The notes beneath the pieces are model-generated. The model was not told the DNA's origin, ran no database searches, and saw nothing but the letters and a program-made list of their open reading frames with translations. The position numbers and the translations under genes were made by a program. From Rusavskia elegans (lineage: Eukaryota > Ascomycota > Lecanoromycetes > Teloschistales > Teloschistaceae), in the NCBI GenBank assembly GCA_011316305.1, contig SAUG01000054.1:62001-126000 (forward strand): DNA of 64,000 nt. The letters run 5' to 3'. This document shows positions 32,602 to 45,210 of the stretch, piece after piece (position 1 is the stretch's first letter; every line of letters begins with the position of its first letter).

Positions 32602-34830
32602 TCATCCAACGTCCACCCACCGTCTCCACTCATCTACTCTCCCCTCTGCAGTCCCTCCTCTTGTCAATCCTGCCAAAGCACTGCCTCTGGGTTCCTCTCC
32701 ACCGAGCCCAACTGTCGCGCTCCTCAACGGTGCGTGCACAGCAGCTTCATGCTCATAATCGGTAGTTGAACGCCTGGGCACCACGCGTTCTGCAGGCCGT
32801 GTGGTGCGGTGGTTGTTGTATGCTCGCGAAGCTTGCGAATGCTGTCTCAGCAATGGTGGCTGCGGCTGCAGTTGCGGTATCGAGGGATATGTAGGTTGTG
32901 CGTGTCTGGGGGTATTGTATGGAACTGATGGCATGTTTAGTGGTGCCGGTGGAGGGACGAAATGCATGTTCATATGATGACCTGCGGTATTGCCCACCCC
33001 GAAGCCATGATTGTTGCTGTTGTGGTCATCATCCCTGACTTGATAAATCTCGACCCCGGGAGGATCCAACCCAAGCGTTTGTAGCCGTCGAGCAAGCTCT
33101 TCATCTCTTCTCTCTTGCTCTCTCCGTGCGTCCAACTCGGCTTGATAACCCCTTGCTGCCCTTGGGTGGTCTGCATCCACTTCTTGCCCATCGACAACGA
33201 CCCTCCGTATCATGGGCACATTCATGTGATTCAGTCGATCCTGCTCAACCGTCTGGTAATTGAACCAAGGGCAGTCGCATCCTTTCCATTTCACACCGCA
33301 GATCATGCAGAACTCCGCTTTACACCGACACGTCATGTGGTTGCAACCCTCTTTCAATTCGACAGTGGCACTGCAGTTGTAGCATCGTTGCCATCCTTCT
33401 TGCTTGGCGATTTCAATGAACTGCTTGGTGGCATCGTCTTTCGGACATGTACGGCTAGCATGCCAGCGGCCATTGCAGGCTACGCACACTCTGGTCCTAC
33501 ATCGCCCGCATTTACCGTATTTTCTCCCGGTGTTCGCTCCGCCAGTTGTGTCAACATGTATATTTGCGGGCTTGATCCATTCGCCGCAGCCGCGGGCGGG
33601 ACAATACAGCCGGTTCTTGGTCGTGTATTCTTGGTACTTTTGGTTCCACTTCATTTTGAACTTGAGGTCGAAAAGTCTGTCTACATGCTTGAGAGGAATG
33701 TGGTCGGCGGTGCAGCATTTGGGGGGCATATGCTGCGGGTCGGAGATGGAGAGTGTAAAAATGCGGCGGAGGCAGGCGTGACACATGCGGTGGTTGCAAG
33801 CCAGACGAGCAGTACGGGAAACCGGATAAGAAGACAAGCACGTCAAGCATTCAACACTGGCATGACATGGTAAGTACAAGGGATTTGAGGCATACCAAAT
33901 TGATGGTCTTACCGCTTTTCTGGTGCAGGTGGATCTTTGGGAATTCTCAGGATTGATCCGAAGAAGCCGGAGGACCTACGACCCCGGCCTGCTACGGAAG
34001 GTGTGGGCTCATCGATAGAGGGTGAATAAGGGGCGATGGACGGAGGTGGCCGGGCTTTACGTGTGGTGGTCTGGCTGCGAAGGAGAGAGGGTCTTGATGG
34101 GGTAACAGAAGCGGTATCTCGAGTTGAAGCACTCCTGAGGTACACGGTCAGGAAGGCGTTCCTATACGTTGCCAGCAGTGCGGACCTACCTAGTCACAGA
34201 AGGCCGGCTGCGGTAGCTCTTGTAGGGACTCTCGGGTTCTGGCTGGTATTCCGGTCGGATAAGCCGCTTCACAGTGATTTCATCCTCCCTGCGGCGTGAT
34301 TTTCGTCGCTCAGTATGGCTTCTTGCCGGAGCGTCACTCGTCCGTCGCACTTCCTTTGGTCTGGAAGCAGATGCTGTAGTAGTGGTTTTTGACCTGCGCA
34401 GACGAGGCGGCTCAGGCACCGTGGACTTTGTATGGTAGACATACACAGGCTCGGGTTCGCTGTCGTGCTCTTCTGCTCTTGTTCGTCGTCGACGGTGGTG
34501 GTGGCCGGACGATCGACCAGGCCGTACGCCCTGAGCAGTGAAATCTGATGCTCTGCTGGACAGTATTCGAGCACTCGAGGTCCTTCTCGGCGTAGATCTC
34601 TCGACCATGTTCTTTTGAGAGCTTGCGTGCCGGTCGCTGGGGGCAGTGGTATAATATTCGGCTCTCATCCGTCGCAAGTCCTCTGCATTTGGCTTTCTCT
34701 GGTCGATATCTTCTTCAGAGGGCAAGGATAATCTCCTTCCGTTTGGGAAGCGGCGGGATCTCCGACGATGGGGTCGTAACAAGTCAGGGCGGGGATCGGG
34801 CACAGAAGAGATTCGAGTGGTGGCGGTCAT
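32602..34830 (-). CDS. RBR-type (RING-IBR-RING) E3 ubiquitin ligase
   Basis: RBR ligases pass ubiquitin through a RING2 cysteine thioester to substrate. Exons 34830-34190, 34134-33913 and 33856-32602 join to 705 residues. Residues 1-285 are Arg/Ser-rich and disordered. RING1 begins CLTCLSSYPVSRTARLACNHRMCHACL (about 290). The IBR contains CPARGCGEWI and CGRCRTRVCVACNGRWH. RING2 is CYNCSATVELKEGCNHMTC...CMICGVKW, with the expected catalytic Cys in GCNHM. A charged helix (ELDARREQERRDEELARRLQ) and a Pro/His-rich C tail follow. The intron at 33857-33912 interrupts just before RING1. Substrates are unknown. Confidence 0.92.
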
Positions 34831-35463
34831 GGCTCAGGTGTGGGCGACGGTTGAATAATGTACTGCCTTTCACATCTGTATGACCTGGGGCACCAATAAT
34901 ACTCTGGCTCCCATGGCACAACGTGCTTTTCTCTCGAAGCTGCAGCTTGCCAGTCTGGGACACCACATAGATGCGGTGATTGGAGAGCTGGACGGAGCAG
35001 GTCCTGCAGGAAGCTCGGGGTGGCAGCCAATAACTTTTGAAGTCCTATTCTAACTCATGGTAAAGGCCACTGCGCATGGAGGCAGCCAACGAGAGCTGAA
35101 CAGGTGTTACACGACAGATTTGCGTCCTGAGCCTGTGAACAAGGCCAGGTAAACCGTTGTATGTGGGGTGGAGATTGTAGCCGCCGCTCCGCCTTTTTGG
35201 ACCACAGCAGCAGGTATGTACTTTACATGGCTGATTACAGTACTTCACTGAACCTCATGAGCCTCGTTCAAGCATATTCGCACGAGACATGCAACAATCG
35301 GTACCTCGATGGTTTGGATTTCGATATATCAATTGCCTAGAGCTGCTACGAAGCAGCTCTAGGCGTATTCATCAACTAGACAAAGAGTAGTCCTCAGGGA
35401 CCTGCTTGCTATGTAGCCCACATGACGAATTTCATTTTTTACACGACGAGAACGGGTATAATC
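34831..35463. other. Intergenic
   Basis: About 630 bases upstream of the ligase and downstream of the transporter, both on the minus strand. An 11-base inverted repeat (tagagctgct / agcagctctag) at about 35338-35361 can form a hairpin around acgaag; nothing else stands out. Confidence 0.4.
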
Positions 35464-38400
35464 TCATCTGTCAAACGTTTCCCCGGGTTTCAATGTCTTA
35501 TATGGACATGCTTGCCAATCACATCCCTGGACAAACAACCTTCGTCAGCCATCATGGATTAAGTTATAGGTGCATATTTAGCAAGATAGAGATGGCCCAG
35601 GAAGACAGCTTACCTTCTTATATACCTCCGTTCCCCACCAACTGAATCCCTTCATCCAACCGGGAAAAACTATTCCAAAGAATATGACTACCACTCCAAC
35701 TGCAAGCCCTGAATCCAATCCTGCTGATAGCGTCATGGTGTATTTCCCCCACCATTCAGGCTTCCGCTTCCTGATGACCGAATTGAAGATGAAGCACACC
35801 AAAGTCCAGACCGAGAAATTCAATCCGGTAGCCGGTGGGATCCAACTCAACGATCCAAACAAAACCGGCAGGTTGATCTTCCGCCAAATACTGTCCATGG
35901 GTCTTTTGCGGGCAATACTAAACACTGCAATGGGTGCAACAGCACCGACAAGGAAGAACCAGATCAGGGGGTGGTACAGCGCACCTCGTCCGAAAAATCG
36001 TTGAGGCCCTACAACCCCCCAGAGGATGCTGCCGTTGAAATGAACTCGTGCCAGCGGACAGGAAAAGCCGTTGATGGCGTCCAGCTGGCAGAGGCTGGGG
36101 ATATTCGCGAACATCCAGTTGAGCACCCCAATCTGCGTGAAGCTAGACACCAGTGTGGCAAACATCTGAACCTGGAATAGCAGCTTCGGAGGAATCTTCA
36201 TATAGTGGCCCAGCTTGAGATCCGAAGAAAACTTGACGCCTTGCGCAGAGGAGATGTAGCAGTAAGTGGTGAAGACCATGTTCGCTACCGGACGCCCAGG
36301 AAAGACGGTGCCGCAGATGATCTGACAGATCAGATAAAGTGAGGAATGTTGATTTGTGAGCGCCATAACGATGGCGACCGGTATGAAAAGCACAGCCGTG
36401 ATGGACAGGGCTAGGAGCAACCCATACCAGGGAAGATAGACAGGGTAATACTCGACCACAAAGATGCCAATGGCTGACATGGCAATGAACGTCATGAGAT
36501 ACCAACTTGCAGGGGCATCATCGTAGCGTCGCATCAGACGTGTGTGAACATCTTCACCTTGCATCGACGTGTCTATGCCAGCCTCCACTGGTGAACCGGT
36601 CCCTTTTCTACTTAACCTGTGGGAACGGATGTTCTGGCTATGTCCGAGAGGGTTGTATGACGAGCTACCCGTAGCCTCATCGCTGACCACTGATTGCCGG
36701 GACACTTGCCAGACCTCTTTTCCATACCAGCATACCGTATGCGTGACCAAGGCTGAGAGGCCTGCGAACTGAACACCATAGGCGAGTGCGTACGTGATAG
36801 GCAGATATACGTTGCTGTAAGCCTCGAACTTGTCGGGATCAAAAAGGAAGTCGGGCGTCAATATCCGACCAACATCATACGGTTTTCCGGTATTGTCGAA
36901 CACGGAAGATGACAAGATCGGTAAAAACGCTGAGTGCAGAGCGTTCTTGTAGTACATGATGGGCGCAACAATCCACATGATGATCACGAGGCCAGCAACA
37001 ACATTGGCAGCAGCCCACCACGGCGTGAGCAATGGCGATCCGATGTATGCTATCTGAGCCCAGTCGAAGGTCACGGGAAACAGTCCCAATCCCGAAGACG
37101 TGCCAAACTAAGTCTGTCAGTCTCGAGATTCCCTTGGATGTGACGGAACCACTCACTAGGTTGGCAAGGACAACACTGTGAGGGGCAAACCAAGTCACAA
37201 CGCTGAAGTATGACAAGGCAGGGAATAGCAGGCCAGGTAGGAAGTACCATGCAAAGGCTGCAGAGAAGACGAATAAGAAGAACCTCCACCTTGTAATTTT
37301 CCATCCATTCGCCACCTGATTCTCTGATTTATGCATGGTAGTGAACATTGCGGTCGACATCAGAGTAGCTGGCCATATCATGCTGGGTGGTCTCACCAAG
37401 AACCTACGAGTGAGACCGGCAAAGCTATAGCCGAGGATCTGGGTAGAAACAGTGAGGAGGATTTGGTACAGTATGCTCAGATCCTGCTTGTAGAATTTTG
37501 CTTGCTCAACAATCACCTAGCAGGCATTAGCCTTGACCTTTTTTAGAGCATCCAGAACGAAGCAGCCATAGTCTCTGTGTAGGAGCAGACTTGTCTCGTG
37601 GCGAAGGAACCGAGGTGTCACCCACATCTGTGGCAAAAGCGAAGCCAAATGAAACATTACTGCTGATGTACACACAGGCATGCTCCTTCTCGTTCCATCT
37701 CCCTTGACCGAGCCAGCGCCGAAGTCTATTCAAGCTTGACTGGGTTACGGGTCTTTCTTCATCCCGCGAACGCTTGACCAGCAGTCCGCAGTCGAACGAT
37801 TCGGCAGGATCGTCGTCGCGCTTGAAGAGGCGATCCCAGACCAAGCCAAGAGGATGTACGACCACCAAAGCTATAACAGGCGAGATGAAAACGCTGGGAT
37901 ATCGAAGGGAAAAGAACAGATTGCTCCCTGAGCCCAGCAGCGCGCACAGCAATGACAGGATCCACATACGCGGCGTACTAATGGATGCCGTTACGTCGTC
38001 GATAGCTGAGACCGATGCGCGTACTTGAGAATATTGGGAATTATCCGGCGGATCTTCATCGTTGTCGGTAGAATCTTGAGCGACGGCAATGACTCCATCC
38101 CCTGTCCGTCTCCTGGAGACTTCGCCGCCGATATTGGATGAGCGGTTCGTTGCCTTCCGAGAGCTTTCGTATGAAGTATCGGGGCCGGACAAATAGTTCT
38201 TCGGCGTATCTCTTCTTCCAATATGATCCAAAGATTCATCGTTCAGCATGGAGAGGTCTTCTTGGGAGTGGACAGCATGCGTTGAGACAGCGCCATATGA
38301 GCTTCGATCCCGGTCAGAAGACCCTTTGGAGATCAATGGTGCTTGCGACATGAATGTAAGGAGTCTTTGCAGGATGCTTGAGCGCAGCCGTGGTGATGTG

Positions 38401-38588
38401 GCTGGATGAAGGGTTTGTTCTTCCTCATGGTTCGTTGTATCTAGATGCCTATGATGGTGATAGGCATCTTGAATATGACCCAAGTTATCTCCAAGGGAAT
38501 CCGAGTCCAGCGGGTGGGGAGAGAATGCTGCACTTGGATTGAGCTCATAGGTGTTGTGTTGCTCATGTCGGCGCCAATCAAGAGTCAT
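35464..38588 (-). CDS. Oligopeptide transporter (OPT family)
   Basis: OPT proteins are proton-coupled importers of tetra/pentapeptides, glutathione or metal chelates at the plasma membrane. Four exons, 38588-37626, 37516-37157, 37107-35614 and 35526-35464, all phase 0, give 959 residues. Residues 1-205 are a hydrophilic, Ser/Asp-rich cytosolic N terminus. The membrane part opens with RMWILSLLCALLGSGSNLFFSLRYPS, then NEKEHACVYISSNVSFGFAFATD, SMIWPATLMSTAMF, FGTSSGLGLFPVTFDW, and the family KIPPK motif (MKIPPKLLFQVQMFATL). The short last exon supplies the typical end CPYKTLKPGETFDR. About 13-14 hydrophobic helices can be counted. Its substrate is not predictable. Confidence 0.93.
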
Positions 38589-39135
38589 GAATCACTGATG
38601 GCATCAGCATACATGGGGCGCATTTTCCTCGGCTTAGGGCGAACAGGCAGTCTGAGTCGTGAAATTGGGACGGTTGTTATTGGACCGTGCCATGTTAGCC
38701 ATCCCGGGCTTTACTTGACACTGCTCCACATTGTTGTCCTCGGTGTGCTGCTTATTAGAAGTTTGTCAGCTATTTCTGCAGATTTACGAGGGGAGCTCAC
38801 AGGGTAATCTAATGGGTTTAGCGGGAGCCCCACTCCAACGGCATGAATAATTGGGGTGCTGATGCAGTACAGAGTACGGTAGGTGCACAGCGCCCGGATT
38901 AGAATACTCCGTGAGCCGAAATCGATCCACGTACCTCAAGCTAGCTGGATTTGGTAATACTCATCCCTCCATCGCTCCCTTCATAAAGCCTACCTTCACC
39001 ATTTCTACAGGTTTCCCACGCGTTGAACCAGCTGAGCACGTGTCTCAAACCTCAAACCCACCGCAGCAGTCATGATCTTTGACAGCACATACCGAGACGA
39101 GGTCCAACGACTGCATCGAAGCCTGCAGCGGCAGT
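38589..39135. promoter_or_regulatory. Divergent intergenic region, OPT transporter / CCCH protein
   Basis: 547 bases between divergent starts. No clear operator or TATA arrangement can be assigned. An out-of-frame ATG lies at 39072. Confidence 0.4.
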
Positions 39136-41600
39136 ATGCGCCTCGCTGGAACCGACATAGACCTCGACCTCGAATTATCCCTGAACCCTGTCATTCAAGA
39201 ACTGGTTCGCACCCAAGTCTGCCTGCCCAACCTCAAGCTCCTGGTCCATCGTATCGTGGTTGTGACCTTGCCTGGGGTGGATGAGCTCGGCGGTAATGAG
39301 GCCTTCAAATTGACACTGACCGATGGCGAGAAGACGATCCAAGGTGTGATGCCGCTGCTGTTATCTGATCCTGATTCACTGCTGATCGATTGCCACCAGC
39401 GCTCCTGAAGCGCAGAATCTACAGGACGCTCTACAACCACGACATTCGTGAGGGTTCCTTTGTCATCCTGAAAGTCTACCATCTAGCCCAAGGGAAGAGG
39501 ATCCAGGGAAATGGCACAATTACGTAGACATACCATACTCTCAGATTTCACTAGTTGGCTGATCCATCATCCAGATATCTCGTGATTGAGGATTTCTTTT
39601 CCATAGGCGAGGACGACCGCTACCATGTGGCTTCTGAGACGCAAGAGACGCCCGATCTGGCAGCAGCCGGATCAGGACTCACAGTGTCAAGCAAGCATCT
39701 GCCTACATCAACCACAGTAAAATTAGATACCATCAATGGTCAATCGGGCCTGGGAGGAGAGTTGCTAGCCAATGTAAAAGTGCAAGAGTTGCCGACGCCA
39801 GAGATGGCTGTCGATCACCAGGATCCAAAGCTCCTCCAATATCTCGACAAGGAGAACGTCACGCCAACACCGCCGTCATCTCAGCAGCTTCGTGAAGCTA
39901 TGAAAAGGAAATGGGATACCGCCCTAGACGAGATCGACACGAACGACACCCATCGGATCAGCAAATATCGCAAGTTGGAGGAGACGAGGGCGAAAGAAGC
40001 CCAGCAAGCCGCCGTTGCAGCAGCCAAAGCACTTCTGGTTCGCTTCGAATCACTCCCTACAACTCCTCTCGTCGCCGTTACTGGGTCAAACAAGCGTCGC
40101 AATACGCGTCACGATATCCTGGCTTTGATTGTTTCCGTCTCTCCGGATACTGTCAAACGGGCCAACATGCCGTCAAAACGCGATCTTCGAATCATGGACA
40201 TCAGTACTACCAAGAAGGTATTGCTGAGTGTCTTTGCCAAAGCTGAGGTTTTCAATCCTCAACCTGGTACTGTTGCCCTCTTCAAACACCTTACTACCCA
40301 CGATTACGACGGGGGATCGTTGAATGCCTACGCCAAAGACTGCTCGAGCCCTGACTGGTTTGTCCCTGATCCTCTGGGGTTCGAGAACGGTGAGGTGGCT
40401 CAGCTGAAAGACTGTTGGGCTCGCCTTCAATATAGCGAACAAGTAGCCCTCGAATCCAACGTCGCCCCGTCCCAGGTTTACGAACCCCTGGATATTCCGG
40501 AGGAGGAAGATATAGCTGATCATCTCCCTGCTGTTTCTGGGAAGAAACACCTGACGTGCTTCTATTGGGCGAAGAACGGGACATGCAGGTACACGTCTGA
40601 CGAATGTGCCTACGCTCACTACAATACCGGCATCGTCGCGCAAGATCCCATGCATAGCCAAAACATTACCACGGAGAAGGAGAGTAATGCCAAAGATCTG
40701 TCTGGACTGCCGCCAAGCAGGAGTCTTACGTGCTTCTTCTGGGCGCGAAATCGTAAATGCAATCGCAGCGACGAAGAATGTTCGTATGCCCATTACGATA
40801 CTGGTACCATTGCCCGAGCTCCTCCTGGCGTCACGGTCTTCGAACCCAGCTTAGCAGTCGAAACCTCACCATCGACTAAATCTCTAACATGCTACTTCTG
40901 GAATCGTGATGGGCGTTGCAGCCGCTCAGACGCTGAATGCAAGTATGCCCATCATGCAACCGGAATTGTGGCCTATCCTCCACCTACCATGATAGCATCG
41001 ACCGTCATCAGCCACAGTAACCTTCGACCGAGTTCTGGGACCGGTGTTGCTGCAATTCAGCCGGCGGCACCATCACCAGCATTAGGGGGTAAATCACTTA
41101 CGTGCTTCTTCTGGGCCCGCAACGGTCACTGTACTCGCTCTGATGCTGAATGCCGCTACGCACACTATGATACTGGAACAGTGGCAAACAACCCTTCCCA
41201 ACCCTTTGCAACCGAACCTGCACAGTATAAGCTCTCCAACACACCTGTGATGAATGATGCGATACCCTCTGTCGCCAGGCTTCCTACTACAGCCCCTGGG
41301 ACTTCCGGTACATCGACCTCTGCACCGACCCCCGCGACCTTGGCCACGCCCCAAGTACCAGCACCACCGCCAACAATAATAGAGACTCCGATCTTGCCAG
41401 ACACGACTGGTGCAATCCCCACAGCGAACGATGCAGGCGCTGTAAAATCCTCCTTCCCGTCAGTCAAACATCTAACATGCTATTTTTGGGCCAATTATGG
41501 ACGATGTAAACGCAGTGATGTGGAATGCAATTATGCACATTTTCATACGGGACGAGTGGCGGGGAATCCCATGGAGTTCAGGAAGGGGAAGAGGACGTGA
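39136..41600 (+). CDS. OB-fold plus five CCCH zinc-finger protein
   Basis: Exons 39136-39343, 39400-39523 and 39575-41600 give 785 residues. Residues 1-115 resemble the N-terminal OB-fold of replication protein A large subunit: NPVIQELVRTQ, LKLLVHRIVVV, FKLTLTDGEKTIQALLKR, REGSFVILKVYHLAQGK, YLVIEDF. A coiled, charged middle region follows. Residues about 437-770 carry five CCCH fingers of identical spacing C-x8-C-x6-C-x3-H (starting near 438, 496, 549, 619 and 745). Each is preceded by LTC, contains FW or YW, usually has RSDxEC, and is followed by TGxVA or TGxIA. Pro/Thr-rich linkers separate them. Nucleic acid binding is very likely; the pathway is unknown. The 5' start is the first in-frame Met. 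Confidence 0.8.
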
Positions 41601-42178
41601 ATTTTTCCTTGTGATATAGGGGTTTGGTTTCTTCGTCGGCGTTTGGGTGAATGCTTAGCGATTGGTTGTGATGTGGAGATACGAGTGAACGAATAACATG
41701 GGATGGATGGAATGGATGGGAGGTTTGGCTTTGGATTTATGGGAAGAAGGAATTGGATGGGTTTGGAGTTGGACGAGGACATGGTTGATACCCTGGGATT
41801 ATTTGGCTGTCATGTCCATTCAGGAACTCTGTTGCACTGAAAATTCCTCTCTTCTAATCACTGTGCGAATATCTCGCCCTTGATGAATATTATACTATGC
41901 GCTAAACAATAAATGAGAAGGCGGATGAATCTTGAAAAATGGTGTGGGAGTTATGAGTTTGAGATAGACCTGCGAGTTAATTAGAATCACTCGAAATGGG
42001 ATTGAAATACGATCAAAGAAGTGTAGTTCGTAAGTGATAGGTACGATCACGTTCTCTCTTGCTCGATCCAAGAAATTGTTTTGCCAAATCCATGCAGGCA
42101 AGCCCGGTATCGTATCAATAGTACTCCGCTTCCCACGGTCACCTAAAGTGGTCTTTGACCCTTTCCCAACCTCATTGT
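41601..42178. other. Convergent intergenic region
   Basis: About 580 bases between convergent stops, with a run of tgg/atgg-rich low-complexity sequence at about 41698-41770. No gene is supported. Confidence 0.4.
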
Positions 42179-44566
42179 CTAACCGATGGGATGGAACATC
42201 TTAGTAGCATTATCATATCTCGAAGCGCTCTTCATCAATTTTCTGAATTCCGGCATCTGGTCCTTATGAATTCGACCCTTGAAACATTTCACTAATTCTG
42301 AGATCGCGATACCCTGGACAGGAATGCAAGCGCGGACTTCAGCGGCGGTGATATCAAGAGGAGGGAGAGCTGCTGCTGTACGTTCATGGTGAGTCATCAA
42401 TAAGAATTGCACCAACCATTACGCTGGGAACGCAGAGCATAGAGGACTTACGGATACTGGCAGCCTTGCCCACCGAAGCACCATTCGCTTTCTCGCCCAC
42501 GACCTCCGGACTTACCGCCCGACTGCCGTTGGGTGATTGATCTGGGCTGGCGGACATCCTGAGCTTGAGTTTCTGCTTCTTTCGCTTCTTCCCTTCGCTC
42601 ATTTCGCCACCAGACATCTCGCTGCCGGAGCCTGCGTCGGCGCGTGGGCGCTTGTTGTTTACCGCTTCGGGAAGCTTTGGTTGTGATTGGGGGGCAGAAG
42701 AGGATGGAGGTGCGTAGTCGGGGGACATGGGCCTTGATGGAGGTTTCAAGCTTGATGCGCCTGTCGGAGCTGCTGGGGCGAGATGCTTCTGTTTTCGCTT
42801 CTTCCGGGCAGACTCATTGCCACTGACATCGGACGCATTTGGTGATCCAGGGCGTTTGAGGTTGTTGGACGATGGAGACTTTTTCAGGGGGTTGGGGTGC
42901 TTGCTAGGCCTGCCAGATGGTGTGTTGGAGCCCGAAGGGTTTTTTGAGCTTTTTCCTGTGTTGGATTTTTCTCGATCTGAAGCGCCTCCCTTTTCGTTGA
43001 TGCCATTCTTCTTTTCTTCTTCCTTGCGGCGCTCCGCTTCTGAGTTGTCCGACTCACTCTAGCACAGAAACTATTAGCTACGAAAACGACTGGTAGTGGG
43101 AAGGGACCGACCTCTTCCGAGTATGGGTTATCTGAATCCGAGTCGTAGATGTAATTCTTCTCTCGCTTCATCAAAGATTTCTTGAAACTCTTGCCGTGTA
43201 ACCTCTCGAGCTCTTTTTCCTTTCGCTGCACCTTCTCCTCTTCGTCCGCTTCTTTCTCGTCCCTATTGTCGAAGAAATTGGCTTTCAGTTGATCTCTCTT
43301 TACCTTCTCTTCAATCTCCTTAGCATCCTCTTCCGGTATCTCCAGATATGGGTTCTCCTCATCATCCGCGAATCGATCCTCATCAAAATCGAGATCGTCT
43401 GCATCTGCGGCTCGTTCTGATTTTATAGCAGCCTTGGGGCCATCCGATTCAAATTTGCCGAAAAACATCCCATGACTTCTTGAGACTGCTCCTCCCTCCT
43501 TCTTCTGAGCTTCTTCTGCCGCCATCCTCGCCTTGTGAGTCTTGGATAGCATCTTGGCCTGTAAGGCGGGTTTCTTCAGCAATTCCTCCGCTTCGTCGAT
43601 CGTCAGCGTCTTGAAGTTGTTCTTCGACGTAAACTTGTACCACTTTTCCACAGGCACCATGCGAAAGTTTCCATCAGAGCCCAGCATGAGTACAGCGTAC
43701 GTGTCTGAGAGGGCAGCTTCGTAGGTTCCTACCCAGGTATTCTTATTGTCAAAGTCCTCCAGATGCCAAGGCATGGCCTCCTCGTAGCGCAGACGTGAAG
43801 CTGCTCGCTGCTCGTCCGTCTGGTCGTTGCGATATATCTGTTGCGTTTTCTTCCCATAGTGGTTCTTTCGTTGCGCACCAGTATTGCCTGATGGCGCGAT
43901 TTGCGCCATATTCAACTCCTGCTGCCGCCTTTTTTCGGCTCTCTGAGCCTCTAGCATCTCCTTCTGCTTCTCATCGATTCCTCCGTTCTCGCCCGCTGCT
44001 GCCGGATCATCTTTGCCCGGAACTGGGATCCTCGGATCTCGACGGTGTAATCTCACCGGTCTCGTAAAATCGTCGGGGTTCGTTGGGTCTACCGTTTTTC
44101 TGCTGGCAAATCGAGCGACGTGATGCCGTAGACCCTCCAATAAAGCCTTTTTGGTAGTGAATAATGGTATGTCCACGACCCGACCCACAGGGGCAGAGCT
44201 GAAGCCACTAACAGGCTCCTGGCCATAGTTGACATCAGGTGTCGCCTGTCTTATTGAAGCGGTCTGGGCGCGGGCTGGATGATGTGGCATGGCCTGTGTT
44301 TTACCTGGGAAAGGTCCATTTGACTGAGCGACCTGCCCATTCACGATCGGGCGCTGAGTTTGAGGTGGCCTCTTGTTCCTGTCTTTCGGCCTCACAAGCG
44401 GGTCTGCATTCTGGCGACGGCGCCGTAGTGGAGGTAAAGTGCCATTAGGGGTGCATCCAGGCGTAGGCTCGGCAGGTGAAGCGGTCATGACGTCTCTGCC
44501 GTCGGCTGGAGCAGCGACCTCCATGCTGTTCTGATCTGATAGGCGTGTGGGGAGCGGAGGCAGCAA
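42179..44566 (-). CDS. TFG1: Transcription initiation factor TFIIF, alpha (RAP74/Tfg1) subunit
   Basis: TFIIF alpha accompanies RNA polymerase II into the preinitiation complex. Exons 44566-43112, 43058-42452 and 42375-42179 join to 752 residues. The N-terminal dimerisation barrel is seen in VVDIPLFTTKKALLEGLRHHVARF, FTRPVRLHRRDPR, MPWHLEDFDNKNTWVGTYE and YAVLMLGSDGNFRMVPVEKWYKF. A long acidic/basic linker follows (DDLDFDEDRFADDEENP, EKNYIYDSDSDNPYSEE). The C-terminal winged helix is complete in LDITAAEVRACIP, ISELVKCFKGRI and KMFHPIG. The start at 44566 is the upstream Met; 44524 (MEVAAPADGRD) is an alternative. It is divergent from the terminal nucleotidyltransferase. Confidence 0.92.
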
Positions 44567-45210
44567 CGACTTTCCGCATGTGCGATGGAGAGGAATTTGA
44601 AAGGCCAGTGACGGGCCAGAGCAATCAGAACAATCTGAAGATCATCATCGATAGGACGGCTCAATACCACACGCTCCAGCAGAACAGAAGGAGTTCAACA
44701 ACCGAGTGCATTGATGAGTCGCATGCGGAAGTAGGACCGGGGCGGCAACTGCGGCAGGGCTCAAGCGCGCGCGTTTAACCAAGCGAGAATTCCCGGAGTG
44801 TTATTAATAGACACTTAACTAAGGACATAGAATATTGTTCGTTCCCGAGACACCTTCCTCTATTGGAACCGATACCTTCCTGTGGGGGTACCAAGTCGTA
44901 TACTTCTTTATGCCAAAACAATCAGACCAGATCGATAGAAGTCGACGTCTTGAAGGTTCCATGCCGAGTCATGGAAATTGATGATTGGCCAAGTACTGAT
45001 GTGTTGGTAGATCTATTATTATAGATCAGCCTTTTCTGGGTCGGACTCGATCACCTTGTATCTGTCGATCACTGTTACAGAAACGGCATTTGATTTCTTT
45101 CATAATATGCACCAATCCTGTGCGCAAGTCACGTGGTGTTTCGACCTTTCCTCTCCTATATCTGCCTGGGAGACATGTTTGCCAGACGTGTTGTATGTGA
45201 AGCTTAGTAC
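44567..45210. promoter_or_regulatory. Divergent intergenic region, TFG1 / terminal nucleotidyltransferase
   Basis: 644 bases between divergent starts. No strong motif is recognised. Confidence 0.4.

Noticed and set aside
33115..33873. 252-codon plus-strand frame
   Set aside because: It is antisense to the RING-IBR-RING exon; the minus-strand translation has the full set of zinc ligands, so this is a shadow.
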